Below, one piece after another: positions 45,054 through 55,877 of a stretch of 64,000 nucleotides of DNA (positions are counted from its first letter, which is position 1; every line of letters starts with the position of its first letter). The position numbers and the translations under genes are program-made. Origin of the DNA: Sophora flavescens (taxonomy: Eukaryota; Streptophyta; Magnoliopsida; Fabales; Fabaceae); contig CM061068.1 of the NCBI GenBank assembly GCA_030762895.1, forward strand, positions 80,191,228 through 80,255,227. Direction: 5' to 3'. The notes below the pieces were generated by a model. The model was not told the DNA's origin, did not search any database, and worked only from the letters and a program-made list of their open reading frames with translations.

Positions 45054-45308
45054 ATGGAAATATATTCTGAGTTTGATATTCAAACAGAAAATGAAATAAT
45101 GAGTGTACTAGTAATGGATTTACCCATTGATTGTAAACAATTAATAATTGAAAAGATAAAAGCCCAATCTAGACAGGAAGATTATTATCTTGCAACTATT
45201 TCGTTAGATATAAAATGAAATTATATGGAAGAAATAGGATTAGCCTTTGAATATGATAGACTATCATTATCGGATATATATGAAGAATGGGATTTATTAG
45301 ATGATTAA
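45054..45308 (+). pseudogene. viral small ORF, first copy of a duplicated module, one stop
   Basis: From the ATG at 45054 the frame reads 54 codons to a TGA at 45216-45218, and the same frame is open afterwards to 45308. The N-terminal half (EIMSVLVMDLPIDCKQ, then helical basic residues) is clearly similar to the next ORF. No known domain. Confidence 0.5.
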
Positions 45309-45573
45309 AATGGATCAAGAAATATTAAGTATATTGATGATGAAAATACCCATAGATTGTAAGCAAATAACAATTAATAAATTAAAACACCAACACTGGC
45401 AAGAAAAACTGTATTTGAAACAAATAACACAAAGAGTACAACTAGTCTTTTGTAAGGAAAGACGAAACCAATTAATCAAAGAAATAATGGAACTAGATGA
45501 CGAAATAATGGACTATGGATATGAACTACTTGTAACTCAAATTATGCATGAAAATTACCCTGGTTATGCCTAA
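45301..45573 (+). CDS. viral small ORF, second copy of the duplicated module
   Basis: 90 codons. The EILSILMMKIPIDCKQ segment matches the preceding ORF position by position, followed by a helical C-terminus. A tandem duplication of a small viral gene is the simplest reading. Function unknown. Confidence 0.5.
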   Translation: MIKMDQEILSILMMKIPIDCKQITINKLKHQHWQEKLYLKQITQRVQLVFCKERRNQLIKEIMELDDEIMDYGYELLVTQIMHENYPGYA

Positions 45574-45613
45574 TTACTACCACTAGCGGGGAAGAAATAG
45601 GGTGGTACCAAAA

Positions 45614-45625
45614 TGGTATCAGAGC
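45614..45625 (+). other. viral primer binding site for tRNA-Met
   Basis: TGGTATCAGAGC followed by TAAG, the minus-strand primer site used by caulimovirids; conventionally the numbering origin of the circular genome. Confidence 0.93.
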
Positions 45626-45645
45626 TAAGTACTAACTAATAGATA

Positions 45646-45861
45646 ATGAGTACTCTATACATAGAAAAATTTGTTCACTATTTAAGCATGATAGATTTAA
45701 CAAATCAAACCAGACTAAAAGATTTAATACAAGAATTAAAAGATGAAGTCACGAATACGTGTAATAAACACATGGAATATCATTGTGAATTTTGTGATTG
45801 TATAGAATACGAAAGAGAAATAGATTTAATAAAAATTTTAATTAATAAATTAAATAAATGA
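45646..45861 (+). CDS. viral small Cys/His-rich ORF
   Basis: 71 codons from the ATG at 45646. A cluster CNKHMEYHCEFCDC near the middle could bind zinc. It lies 20 bases after the primer site and its stop is the last recognisable viral feature, so the integration junction is just beyond. Function unknown. Confidence 0.45.
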   Translation: MSTLYIEKFVHYLSMIDLTNQTRLKDLIQELKDEVTNTCNKHMEYHCEFCDCIEYEREIDLIKILINKLNK

Positions 45862-46026
45862 ACAAATCAACAAGAATCTGGATCCAATCACCCAAACTAA
45901 ATCAAGAGCACCTGCCTTTCCTCATCCCAAAGCAGTGAACTTAAACCCGTTCCATACCCCAAAATTATCGTGGGTACGGAAGCACTCACCTTCTTTTAAT
46001 AAAATAATACAAAAAGAATATTATAT

Positions 46027-46241
46027 TTAATTAGACTGTCCAAGTTCCTTTTCAGCCTGTTCTTCGTCCCTAACTTCCTCGTCCACTGATAGCGGGATAT
46101 GCTTCGCTCCTGCACCCCTCCCCACAGCGTCACCGAAAGGCAGCAGATCCCTCATGTTGTCTGCGCGGTTCACTGTCGCCAACACCGGAAAACCCAACGA
46201 TATATGAAAGTTGATCCCCGCTGATCCATCCCGACCTGACA
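46027..46241 (-). CDS. probable last exon of an unrecognised host gene
   Basis: On the minus strand a TG-rich tract ending in TGTGTGTCAG (acceptor, to 46242) precedes 71 codons to a TAA at 46027. The C-terminal reading (ISLGFPVLATVNRADNMRDL, later acidic DEEVRDEEQAEKELGQSN) looks like real protein, with balanced composition unlike the flanks. No family recognised. Upstream exons should lie at higher coordinates but none is found before transposon sequence, so the gene may be truncated. Confidence 0.45.
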
Positions 46242-46448
46242 CACACACACACCAGTAACAACAACGAACCCTGATTTATCAGTAGAACAATCAAATTGAA
46301 TAACCGGGTTTGTGAGAAACCAAGGTCCTTTAAGAACTCAATCACTGAGTTTGAATATTGTTTTCCAATCTTACTTTGCAAAACTTACTTCAGAAAATAT
46401 TATTTCAAAAAGTATAATAAAAAAACAGCCTAAGTTTAGAACAAGATT

Positions 46449-46450
46449 TA

Positions 46451-46488
<38 letters not shown>
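46449..46488. repeat. (ATT)n microsatellite
   Basis: About 13 perfect trinucleotide units. Confidence 0.95.
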
Positions 46489-46489
<1 letters not shown>

Positions 46490-46610
46490 TTATTTTTCTT
46501 TAATTTGTAAGCTAACTTGTTGATAGCTACAATGACTAGCTGCTCAAAGGGATTGATGAATCAATGAAATGAAAAGCAAAAATGTGAACCAAACTCGGCC
46601 TTTTAAACAA

Positions 46611-46751
46611 AAGAGGAGTGCTAGTAACACACTATCCCATTAATTCATGTGGGTTCCACTTAAATTTTGTAGAACCCACATGAATTTCAACCAATAGAAT
46701 GAAATGTGTTGGAAAACGTGTGTTAGAGGGTGTGTTGCTAGTATTTCTCTT
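46611..46751. mobile_element. 141-bp hairpin MITE, same family as 4687-5034
   Basis: Ends AAGAGGAGTGCTAGTAACAC and (inverted) AAGAGAAATACTAGCAACAC pair, and an inner ATTCATGTGGGTTC faces GAACCCACATGAAT. It has no coding content. No convincing target duplication. Confidence 0.75.
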
Positions 46752-46854
46752 GAAGATAAAGGCACCAATCCATCCCATCATGTTATATTATTATATATCT
46801 AATAGAGAAATGATATTTTGACACCCAATTTTGACACCAACTTTTGATACCACC

Positions 46855-49800
46855 AATCACGCTTGTCGCGACCGTCCTGTCCTGGAGCCGCGAAAAGTAG
46901 GTAAAAAGCATATGAGTCGTCACTAATATTTTATTTGGGAAAAACATTGGAAAAACCATTTATTTTAAGGAAACATGTCATTTTTTTAAAAAAAAAAAGA
47001 GGTTTGAGTTCGGGAGTCTGTTACGAGTAGGAAATGTGTTAGCACCCTACATCACCCGTTTAAAAAACGATACCTCAAGTTAACTGTGCAAAATAATTTA
47101 AATAACCTTTGAAAATATTTATTTTACCCCACTTTTTAAATAAATAAAAAAAGGATAAACAAAACAAAAGAGAAAATTAAATTTTGGCTTGACAGAATGA
47201 TTGATTTTGCTCCTACGTATTCCCGGGTGTGATGGGAAACTCAAAGCCACGTAGTTCTTATAGAAAATGTTTGTTTGGTTGGTTGATTTTAATTTTTGAT
47301 AAAGATTTGATTTTTTTAATAATTTTGAAAAAAAGGATTTTTCACAAATAGTTCGGTTTCGCACAGAGTCCAAGATAGCAATGCTATACGATAAACTCTT
47401 ACAATTCATACGCCACTTGAGGATGAAAATTCATACATCAACGACGCAGATTGTTGCGTGAATTTGAAAAGATATGTCATTTTTTATAAATTTTACTAGA
47501 GATACTTAAAATTATTCATTTATTTATTTTTGTAAAAAAATAAAAGATAAACTTTGTCAAAATAGCACATAAAAATCATTTTTATTTCTAAAATGAGAGA
47601 ATTCACTCTTGCACAGGATTAAAGATAGTAAAACTATATGATAAGCCCTTACAATTTTTACAACATTTGAGGACGAAAAATCGTACATCAATGTTGTAAA
47701 TTGTTGCATGAACTCAAGAGATTTTTTTTTTAATTTTATAACAAAAAAAGTTTAACAAGGATTTTTCTTTTAATTGAATTTTTGTTCTCAGACTAAACAT
47801 CTTTCTTCTCTAAAATGGCCTAACCCAAATAAAAGGGGACCAATGTGCTAGGACAAAACAAGCAACCAACTTTGGGCCACATGCTGCCATTACAAGCCCA
47901 ATACCACCAGACTCTAATAATTTAAAACAAACAATAAAAAAAAACAAAAAGAAATAAAAGGAAAAAAGAGAGCCAACATAGCATAGCCTCCATTGTTACG
48001 TTACCAGAGAGGAGTGCTAAGGAGCAAATGGGAACCAGTGGCGTTTACGGCGGAGGCAAGCAGCTCTGACGCCAGCGAGGCAGAAGACGTGAACAGCGGT
48101 GGTGGCAGCTCGTGCTTGACTAGCAGCGGAGGACTTGTGGTTCCTGAATGGCGGATCTGGTTCCGTGTTACAGTGATGGCGGCGGTCAGAGGTGCGACGC
48201 ACGACGGATGATGTGGCCTGGGCGGATTCGTGGCGGAGGACGAGCGGGTCTGGTTCGGATAAGGAGGAATTGGTGCGGTTCGTGCTTCGATCTGAGGCAA
48301 CTCTCGACGGTGATGCGCGGTGGAGCCGCGACGGCGCGGCTGAGGAGCCGAGAGCGACAGTGAAGCTGAGGAATCGAGACTGGACGGTATGGAGAAGCTC
48401 CAAGGCAGTGGTTAGCGGAGTGAATCTGTGGTGGCTGAGTTGTGCCTACCTTGAAGGACAGGTGGCGGAGGTCACGCGGTTCTGGTCTGTTGGGTGTTTG
48501 AGATGGGTGGTGATGTTGGTCCAAGGTAGGAGATGGTGGGTACTGTTAACTTTTGTTGTGGTTGTTTCTGTATGTTTTTTTTATTTTGGGTTTTCTGGAA
48601 TGAAGAAAGAAGGGTTGATTTTGAAGTAAATGGATGATGATGAAGATGAGAGGGTGAAGATTTGATCAAGTGTTGGGCATGGAGAAGGAAGAGGGGTTGT
48701 TTCTGGAAGATGTCTGATTTTTTCTTCTGATGTTCCTCTCCTCTTATTTTTTGCGCCCCCATCTCCCTTTCTTCAGCAAGATGCTTCTGTTTATATAGTA
48801 ACAACCAACAGAGGAAGGTAGTGCCAAAATTTGTTATTGATATGCTGGGAGATGTAGACAAAAAATACAGAGGGTGGTACATTTTGTGAGGAGCACATCA
48901 GCCTTTGCTCCACCACCTTGCTTAGTTGTAATGGTGAAGGGGTAGTACACCACCATTTTTGGAAACAAAGCATAAGAAAACAAAGGGGACCAAGAAAGCC
49001 AAATCTGACTCATACTTAAAAGAGCAAAGTGAAAGCTGGTCATTTTTCAATTTTTTTTAATTTTTATTATTTATTTTATTTTATTTTAATAACAGCTCAA
49101 AAAAACAAATTTTTTTTCGTTGGGCTTGGATAATGGGCCCAAAAGATAACTTGGAACAAAACGAAAATGGGCTCCATTTGATGATGTAATGGCCCAAGAA
49201 TAATTTATTTTTTAGTTTTTTGCAATTTTATATTTTTATCATTATTTATTTATTTATTTATTTATTTTGTTTTTTTCCAAAACATCAATAAAAAAACAAA
49301 CGAACAAAATTAGGTATTCACGGCTGCCCTTCTTTACTTGTTTCTTATTAGATAGTAGGTGTAACCGTAGTTAACCTATTATCATTATAAGAAACGAGTA
49401 AAGACATTAACTCCAATTTTTGCCGGGGTTCACTGACAAGTAAAAGGATGCATAATTAAAAGAGCTTACGGGGTGGATTGCCCGTTAGAAGCTCAAACTA
49501 AAAGATAAAATGAGCTTACGGGGTGGATTTCCCGTTAGAAGCTTGAACAGAAAGATAAAAGAGCTTACAGGGTATGGTACCCGCTGAAGCTTGACAAAAG
49601 ATAGAAAGATTGTGGAGTCGATTATCTGCTGAAGCGTGACAGAAAAGGTTAAGAGCTTACGAAGTTGATTATCCGTTGAAGTTTGAAAGAAAAGATAGAA
49701 AGCTTGAGGAGTCGATTATCCGTTGAAGCTTGAAAACAAAAGGTTAAAAGCTTGCGGAGTCGGTGATCCGCTGAAGCTTGAAAAGAAAAGGTAAAAAGCT

Positions 49801-49911
49801 TGTGGATTCTGTCATCCGCTGAAGCTTAAAAGGAAAAGGTAAAAATCTTGCGGAGTCGGTCATCCGCTGAAGCTTAAAAGGAAAAGGTAAGAAGCTTGTG
49901 GAGTCGGTTAT
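46855..49911. mobile_element. Ogre-like Ty3/gypsy non-coding sequence (LTR or UTR remnant)
   Basis: The stretch TCGCGACCGTCCTG...GAGTCGTCACTAATATTTTA with later GAGTTCGGGAGTC and TAGCACCCTACATCACCCGT is the kind of sequence I associate with legume Ogre elements (family knowledge, from memory). GC-rich frames at 48.0-48.6 kb overlap on both strands and show no domain, so I do not call them genes. The right end is a tandem array cut by the next element. Confidence 0.45.
49456..49911. repeat. tandem array, about 48-52 bp unit, 9-10 copies
   Basis: Each unit contains AGCTTGCGGAGTCGGT and ATCCGCTGAAGCTTGA, i.e. an AGCTT...AAGCT inverted pair. Early units read GGGGTGGATTGCCCGTTAGA, so variants change along the array. 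The last unit stops in mid-repeat at 49911 where the minus-strand gypsy element begins. Confidence 0.88.
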
Positions 49912-52291
49912 TGTTGAGTCACCGGCAAGTGTATCGGGTTGTCGTAAGTAATAAACACGGTAAGTAATTACCGAGGTCAGACACAAGGATTGGGCTACCA
50001 ATTCTACTAATTTTCCAAGAAATTCGATACGTTTGACCAAGTAAAAGCAAGTGGTTGAGAAGAGAGAGAAAATAGGATAGCAATTTAAATCAACAAATCA
50101 ATTAGAGATAAAGTAGGTAGCGATAAGATAAGATAAGATAAGAATGAAAATCTGGATTAAACATCTAAGGTCACAAATCCACCTACCCAATCATGCATAG
50201 TACCCAAGTAATGATGATCCCCTCCCTAAGTTCAATTGCAATGTCAACCAGGACCCCCAAATTCTCCTAATGGCACTATCGTGCTCAATAGGACGTATTC
50301 AACGATTGAGTTAATTACTTGCTACGGTCTCATAACCCAATCATCAAACTCTATTAAATCTTGTTCCCTATAAGGTTGCACTGATCTCCTACTCACTCTC
50401 GTGCAATATTCAATCAGTGATCCCAATTCAATTTCTAAACGCGAATTGCCTATCAAGCCTCATCACGTTAACTAGTCAATCATGCATGCTTATGATCAAT
50501 GCAATAAATTCAAAATTGGAAAACATGAATTGAGGTAAAGGAGGGAAACATACATCACATTGAACGCTACACCGTCATGGGTGGTTTCATTGACCCCTTA
50601 GACAAGGGAATTAGTTCCTCATGCTTGTAACAACGCACAAACAATTGGAGTTGATCATAATTGTCAAATAGGAAAAGAACATAGGGAGACGCAGCTCCAG
50701 AGAATAAGGATTTGTCTCAAAAATGATCTAAAACAAGTGGTGAACAAAACAATTTTTCTTCAATGTTTTCCCCCTTGCAACAATGTAATCTCCACATTCA
50801 TTTACTTTAAACAATTGAGAATTCCATCATTCATGCAATCAGTAATCTGAGTTGAGGATCCAAGTGACACACAAAAGGGAGATCACCAAATTCAAACAAT
50901 TGCCTTCCTCACAAGGGCATTTAATATTCACTCATTCGCTCAATTTGTCTAAGCTACCAACTTTTCACTCAATCTCGCATTTCAAGAGCACTTCTCATGA
51001 ATTTGATTTTCATCTCAATCAAGGTTCCCACGAAAACACGCATGCATCATCAAAAGGTCTTTCATAGGTTGTAATGAGGCCTGGCTCAAGGTAAGATATT
51101 CAAAGGATAGAGGCTTAGTCCCTAGGATCAATGAGAGCATGAAACTAGCATTGCAACAATTGAATTTACTCTCATATTATTATTCTATTCCTTGCATTGA
51201 ATGGCTACAAACCTCTTCCTTTTTATACTTTTTCGCCTTGCCCTTTTTGGCATATATTCAATAATTTTCATCACATTTTTTTTTCTCAAGCCTTTGGCCT
51301 TTAATTTTGCTTTTCTTTTTCTCAACTATGATTCATGAACTTGTAGCCACCCCAAACTTAGTTCCACAACAACACTCACAAAGCTAAAATTCCATGCTCT
51401 CCTAAATCCTAGGATAGGGGAAAATCATGGTTTTTATGAGTTAATGGCTTGTAATGTAAGGTCATCAAGAACAATAGGCTTCAAGGCTCAATGTGGCTAA
51501 CTAGGGATCATTCATCAAGGTTGGTTCAATTTATGGCCAAGTAGTTATTTCAAAGAAAAATTACCTAGATCATTTGATGCAACATATAAATATGCAAACC
51601 ATGCACAGATTCAAGCAAATCCGAGAAAGTGCAGCTTAAAAGCAATTCACACAATTAAGAACATGTTGGAGGCTCAAATTTCTCACCTGGACATTTTTGC
51701 AAAATGTTTGACCGAGATACAATTCTTAGTGTGTGCACCCCTTCACCCCAAACTTGTCATAAATCAAGCAATCACAATAAAATTTCTCAAAGTTCAATTT
51801 TCAATTTTTCACATGGGGATCAAATTTTCAATTTTCAGAACCTAGGGGGAAATCATCAATGGTCAACATAATTCATGCAGTCAATCTATGCTAAATTTAA
51901 TTAAAATCCACCAAGCTTGCCGACACAAAACTCACACACATACTCTTGATCTTCTCAAATTATTCAAGAGCGAAATTCAAAAACAAATTGAAAAAGGGAA
52001 AGAATAAGAGAAAGGATAAGAAATTTTTATCTCAAGGGGGTCCGAGCGGACCCCATGCTTTCAGTTGATTGCCTTGCCTCTTTTCATCTCTCTACTACCC
52101 TGCTTCACAGCGCGACTAGTTTCAGCCTCATCCTTACCCAATTGGTTGGCCCATGATATTCCGGGCTCTCCATGTTGATCCATTCACAAGCAAACACGAA
52201 AGTTAAAGCAATAACATAAAAAAAAAGTAAGTATATACAACTATCCAAGTTTGCCAGTAAAAGGTCAGTAGACAGAGTTTCTAGCTAGCTA
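49912..52291 (-). repeat. 3' LTR and 3' untranslated region of the minus-strand element
   Basis: The edge TGTTGAGTCACCGGCAAGTG (plus-strand reading) is typical of gypsy LTR termini and coincides with the cut of the tandem array. The inner LTR end cannot be fixed: a TCATCACA followed by a long T/C tract (about 51270-51285) is a candidate end plus polypurine tract. No gene in this stretch; short ORFs are chance. Confidence 0.55.
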
Positions 52292-53566
52292 TCAGTGTAC
52301 AACCATATCGAAACTACTAGCTAGAACTCTAAATAAAGTAATGCAGGGGCCCTGATCACTAATCAAAATCAATGTCGTCCGCCGGGTCACCCTGGTCCTC
52401 CGGTGCCTCCTCATCCTCTGGTCCCTCGGGCACCCCCCCTGTGGCATAGCACCCTGGTCCCCAGGGTAGTCCTGCCACCCAAGCCGAGGGGACAGCTCCT
52501 CCTCGGAGGGGTATACGGGCACCCGACCCTCCTGCTGGGCCAATGACATCTCCCGGAAGAACTCCCGCAGCACCACCTGATCCCGCCTCATCGCCTGTTG
52601 GTTCTGCAAGAGCAGAGCCATGTCCGCTGATCGTGGCCTTTGAGTGGGTAGGGGTGGCGGCCTCCTAGGTGGGGCCGGGGCTAAGTAACATAAACGCCGG
52701 ATGTACTCCTGGTCGATGGGCTGCCACGGGACCTTCTCCATCACTATACTCACCGGCACCCCCGCCCGACGGATAAGCTCGGTGATCAGCAGCCCATGCC
52801 CCAGGCTCTCCTTCAGCACCCGGGAGTTCACCTTCATCTGGATATTTGTGGCGATGACTCCCCCGACGTTGATCGTGTGGCCCGTCAGTATGCCGTAGAG
52901 GAGATGGGCTGTGGCGGCGGTGACTGTGGACTCATGGGAGCTCACTCGAAGGTTGGCGTGTAAGAACGTCGACCAGACCTTGGCATTCGGGGTGAGGTCC
53001 TGCCTCCTCAACCTCAAGAGGTTCCCCGACGTTCCCATCTCCCAGGCAGCTCCTTGGACACAGCAGGTGTCGACGATGGCCTGAGCTAGGGCTTGCACCG
53101 CGGGGAGCTGCTCGTACTCGCAGGCCTCCTCTCCGATGGGGATCCCCAAGCACGAGTTAATATCCGATGCAGTGAATGTAATGGGGACCCCCTAAACCTC
53201 CGTCACACAACTCGGGTCTGAAAACTCGAGTTTGAGAGCGTTGGCGTAAAATTCCTGCACCAGTTTGATATCATACCTGTGAGGAAGATCAGCCAACACC
53301 TCCCAACCTTGGTTGCGTATCTGCTCGGAGACGCTGGCGTAGTTATTGCCCACCAGGGACACACGCCGCTCTAAGACCATCTCCTTTCTCACCACCAGGT
53401 CCCAATGCTTCCTGTGATCAGGAGAGCGGAACCTGGGAGAGTAGGAGGTGGCCCTAGAGGAGGCGCCCGGCCCTGAAGGCAACTCTATGTCGTCCCCCTG
53501 AGCAGATGCGCGCTTCTTGCGTTTAACCGGCTGCTTTTCGGCAGCGGTGTTCTTAGGCGGGGCCAT
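52292..53566 (-). pseudogene. env-like / 'putative plant transposon protein' ORF of the Athila-type element
   Basis: ATG at 53566. A basic nuclear-type N-terminus (KQPVKRKKR) is followed by HRKHWDLVVRKEMVLERRVS, WEVLADLP and LVQEFYANAL, the signature of the domain found after integrase in Athila-type elements. A single TAG at 53192-53194 separates this from the continuing frame (PIGEEACEYEQLPAVQALAQ, then NAKVWSTFLHANLRVSSHES), which ends at 52292. Function in the element is unproven; an envelope role is only a historical suggestion. An intron acceptor lies directly before the ATG. Confidence 0.8.
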
Positions 53567-53569
53567 AAC

Positions 53570-54028
53570 CTGAAAATCAGAAAAATCCCAGTACAGTTCA
53601 TAAATCAGTATTGCAGAATATGTATAACAGAGGCATAACTTCAGTGTAATTCTATCCTGCTAAACATCCCAATTGCTCACCCCAGTGTCCCACTAACATG
53701 CAAATATGCAACGAATACCCGGAAAGCATCCCAACTGTATTCCTAACACAACTAACCATAATACTCAGATCAATCATTAGGCAGTTAGTTTCAAATTGCA
53801 TTCGTGGAATATTAAAGGACTCTAAGCCTTCATGATCAAGATTCATCGTTTTACTCAGATCAGATGACAATGAGCAGTAACACTCCCTAGACTGGACAAG
53901 GTCATGTTCATGGCGTCTACCCTACTACCAGTTATAACAGACAGTTAGTGCACAGTGTGTGGTCGTGACTGCTTGAATTCCACAAAGCATAACAAGCGAA
54001 GAGTGAAGTCAAGTGAGATGTTACTTAC
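53570..54028 (-). other. predicted intron upstream of the env-like ORF
   Basis: On the minus strand a consensus donor AAG/GTAAGT (54028) and an acceptor TTTTCTGATTTTCAG (ending 53570), three bases before the ATG at 53566, bound a 459-bp intron. Splicing would bring the env-like ATG close to the cap of a subgenomic transcript. Prediction only. Confidence 0.55.
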
Positions 54029-54653
54029 CTTGTAGAGAAGAAGGAATGCGAATGCGTGAGGGTGAGAGTGTGAGAGTGAGTGAGGCAAATAGATGGGTGG
54101 GAATGAAGTTAAACCCACGCGAGAGAGGAAATGAACAGTGAAGGGTCATGAAAATGCTTCGCGATCCGCTCGCGGGACTGATATAATTTTCAGTTTTTGC
54201 GAGGCGAGAAACTCCTCGCGACGCGAATTTTAAATTTTCCCCCAAACTGAAAACCCTAATTGCAGATTCGCGAGGCGAGACATCACTCGCGAGGCGAATC
54301 TGGAAAAATTGTTCTTCACACTTTCCAGAATCTCGAGGCGAGTAATAGCGCGCGAGGCGAAACTGGCATTCCAACAGCTGATGATGCCCAGATTCGCGAG
54401 GTGAAAGTGGCTCTCGCGACGCGATACAGAAGCGTGAGCAAGCCTCTGAGATTCAGGGCTTATGTATCGCGAGGCCACTGTGGATTTGTGGGGCGAATCT
54501 GGTATTTTATATTTTTTTTATTTTATATTTTTTTTATTTTTTCATAAGAGATAATGACAGAAACTTAAAAAAAATAAAGTATATCTAGCTTGGGTTGCCT
54601 CCTAAGTAGCGCTTGTTTAACGTCCCGAGCCTGACTCAAGTCACCCCTAAGGG
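54029..54653 (-). repeat. spacer with clustered TCGCGAGGCGA-type motifs
   Basis: Between integrase and the env-like leader, the palindrome-containing motif (e.g. TTCGCGAGGCGAGACATCAC) recurs about ten times at 25-60 bp spacing from 54160 to 54510, with variants CTCGCGACGCGA. Open frames here are by-products of the motif. Confidence 0.75.
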
Positions 54654-55877
54654 TTAATCCAGAAGAAGAACTTGCTTGCCATTTGGGATTGATTCCCCAT
54701 GGTAATGCTTTAGCCTTTGCCCATTTACCTTGAAGTTGCCAGAGGCCCCTTCTAATTCTACTGCTCCGTGTGGAAAAACTTGGAGGACCTTGAATGGTCC
54801 CGACCACCTTGATTTTAGCTTTCCAGGAAAGAGTCTCAACCTTGAATTATAAAGAAGTACCATTTGTCCGGACTCAAACCCCCTAGGCAAGATGTGCTTG
54901 TCATGCCATGCCTTAGTCCGCTCTTTGTAGATTCTTGCATTTTGATATGCTTGCATGCGGATCTCGGACAATTCATTTAAGTCCAAAAGCCTTTTTTCAC
55001 CGGCCTTCGTCAAATCAAAGTTGAGTTCTCGAATTGCCCAATAAGACTTTTCCTCCAATTCCACCGGCAAGTGGCATGCCTTTCCAAACACCAAATTGTA
55101 AGGAGACCTTCCAATTGGAGTCTTGAAGGCGGTCCTATAAGCCCATAAAGCATCATCTAACCTTTTTGACCAATCCTTCCGTGAGGAGTTGACGGTTTTC
55201 TCAAGAATACGCTTCAACTCACGGTTGGATACCTCCGCTTGCCCATTTGTTTGGGGATGATAAGGAGTAGAGACCCTATGCTTGACCTCATACTTCTCAA
55301 GAAGCTTGTGCATTTGATTGTTGCAAAAGTGGGATCCCCCATCACTAATCAACACTCTAGGGACCCCAAACCTCGAGAAGATATTGCGCCTTAGGAATTC
55401 CATGACTACCCGCGCATCATCCGTCGTTGTTGGGATTGCTTCTACCCACTTCGACACGTAGTCCACCGCCACCAAAATGTATTGATAGGAGAAGGTTGGT
55501 GGGAATGGTCCCATGAAATCTATCCCCCACACATCAAATAGCTCTACTTCAAGCATGCAATTCAAGGGGAGTTCATGCCGCTTAGAGATGTTGCCAACTC
55601 TTTGGCAACGATCACAGTTCTCAACAAAGGTGTGGGCATCCTTGAAGAGCGTTGGCCAATAAAACCCGCTTTGGAGGATTTTTTCTGCGGTCTTCTTTCC
55701 CCCATAATGCCCACCATAATCTGAGCTATGACAATGCCACAACACGTTTCCGATTTGGTCATGGGGAATGCACCTTCTTAGGATCCCATCCGAGCATTGC
55801 TTGAAAAGATAGGGGTCCTCCCACACATAATACTTTGCATCCGAGAAGAACTTCTTCCTTTGTTGATTAGTCCAACC
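54654..55877 (-). pseudogene. Athila-type integrase
   Basis: Zinc-binding HHCC region (HCHSSDYGGHYGGKKTAEKI, CDRCQRVG), then the DDE core (DVWGIDFMGPFP, VLISDGGSHFCN, HPQTNGQAEVSNRE) and a C-terminal GPFKVLQVFPHGAVEL segment. The frame is open from about 55877 to the stop at 54654, but a TAA at 55878-55880 separates it from RNase H. In an intact element it inserts the cDNA. Confidence 0.88.

Larger units (their letters stand above)
38240..45870 (+). mobile_element. endogenous pararetrovirus (Caulimoviridae, soymovirus-like), near full length and permuted
   Basis: All ORFs lie on the plus strand in the circular order small ORFs, coat protein, polymerase, transactivator, intergenic promoter, movement protein, small ORFs, tRNA-Met primer site, small ORF. 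Separate movement and coat proteins and a primer site downstream of the movement protein fit the soymovirus layout. The copy is about 7.6 kb, near the genus genome size, and is opened between the last small ORF (45861) and the coat-protein side. No integrase is encoded; such copies arise by non-homologous insertion. Composition is strikingly A-rich compared with the flanks. Coat protein, transactivator and one small ORF are broken; polymerase and movement frames are open. Confidence 0.92.

Noticed and set aside
48001..48629. Overlapping open frames of 70-145 codons on both strands in GC-rich sequence
   Set aside because: They overlap in several frames, show no domain and lie in Ogre-like transposon sequence; high GC lowers stop frequency.
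54021..54478. ORFs reading FASRVMSRLAN-type repeats in the gypsy spacer
   Set aside because: Generated by the repeated CGCGAGGCGA motif, not a conserved protein.
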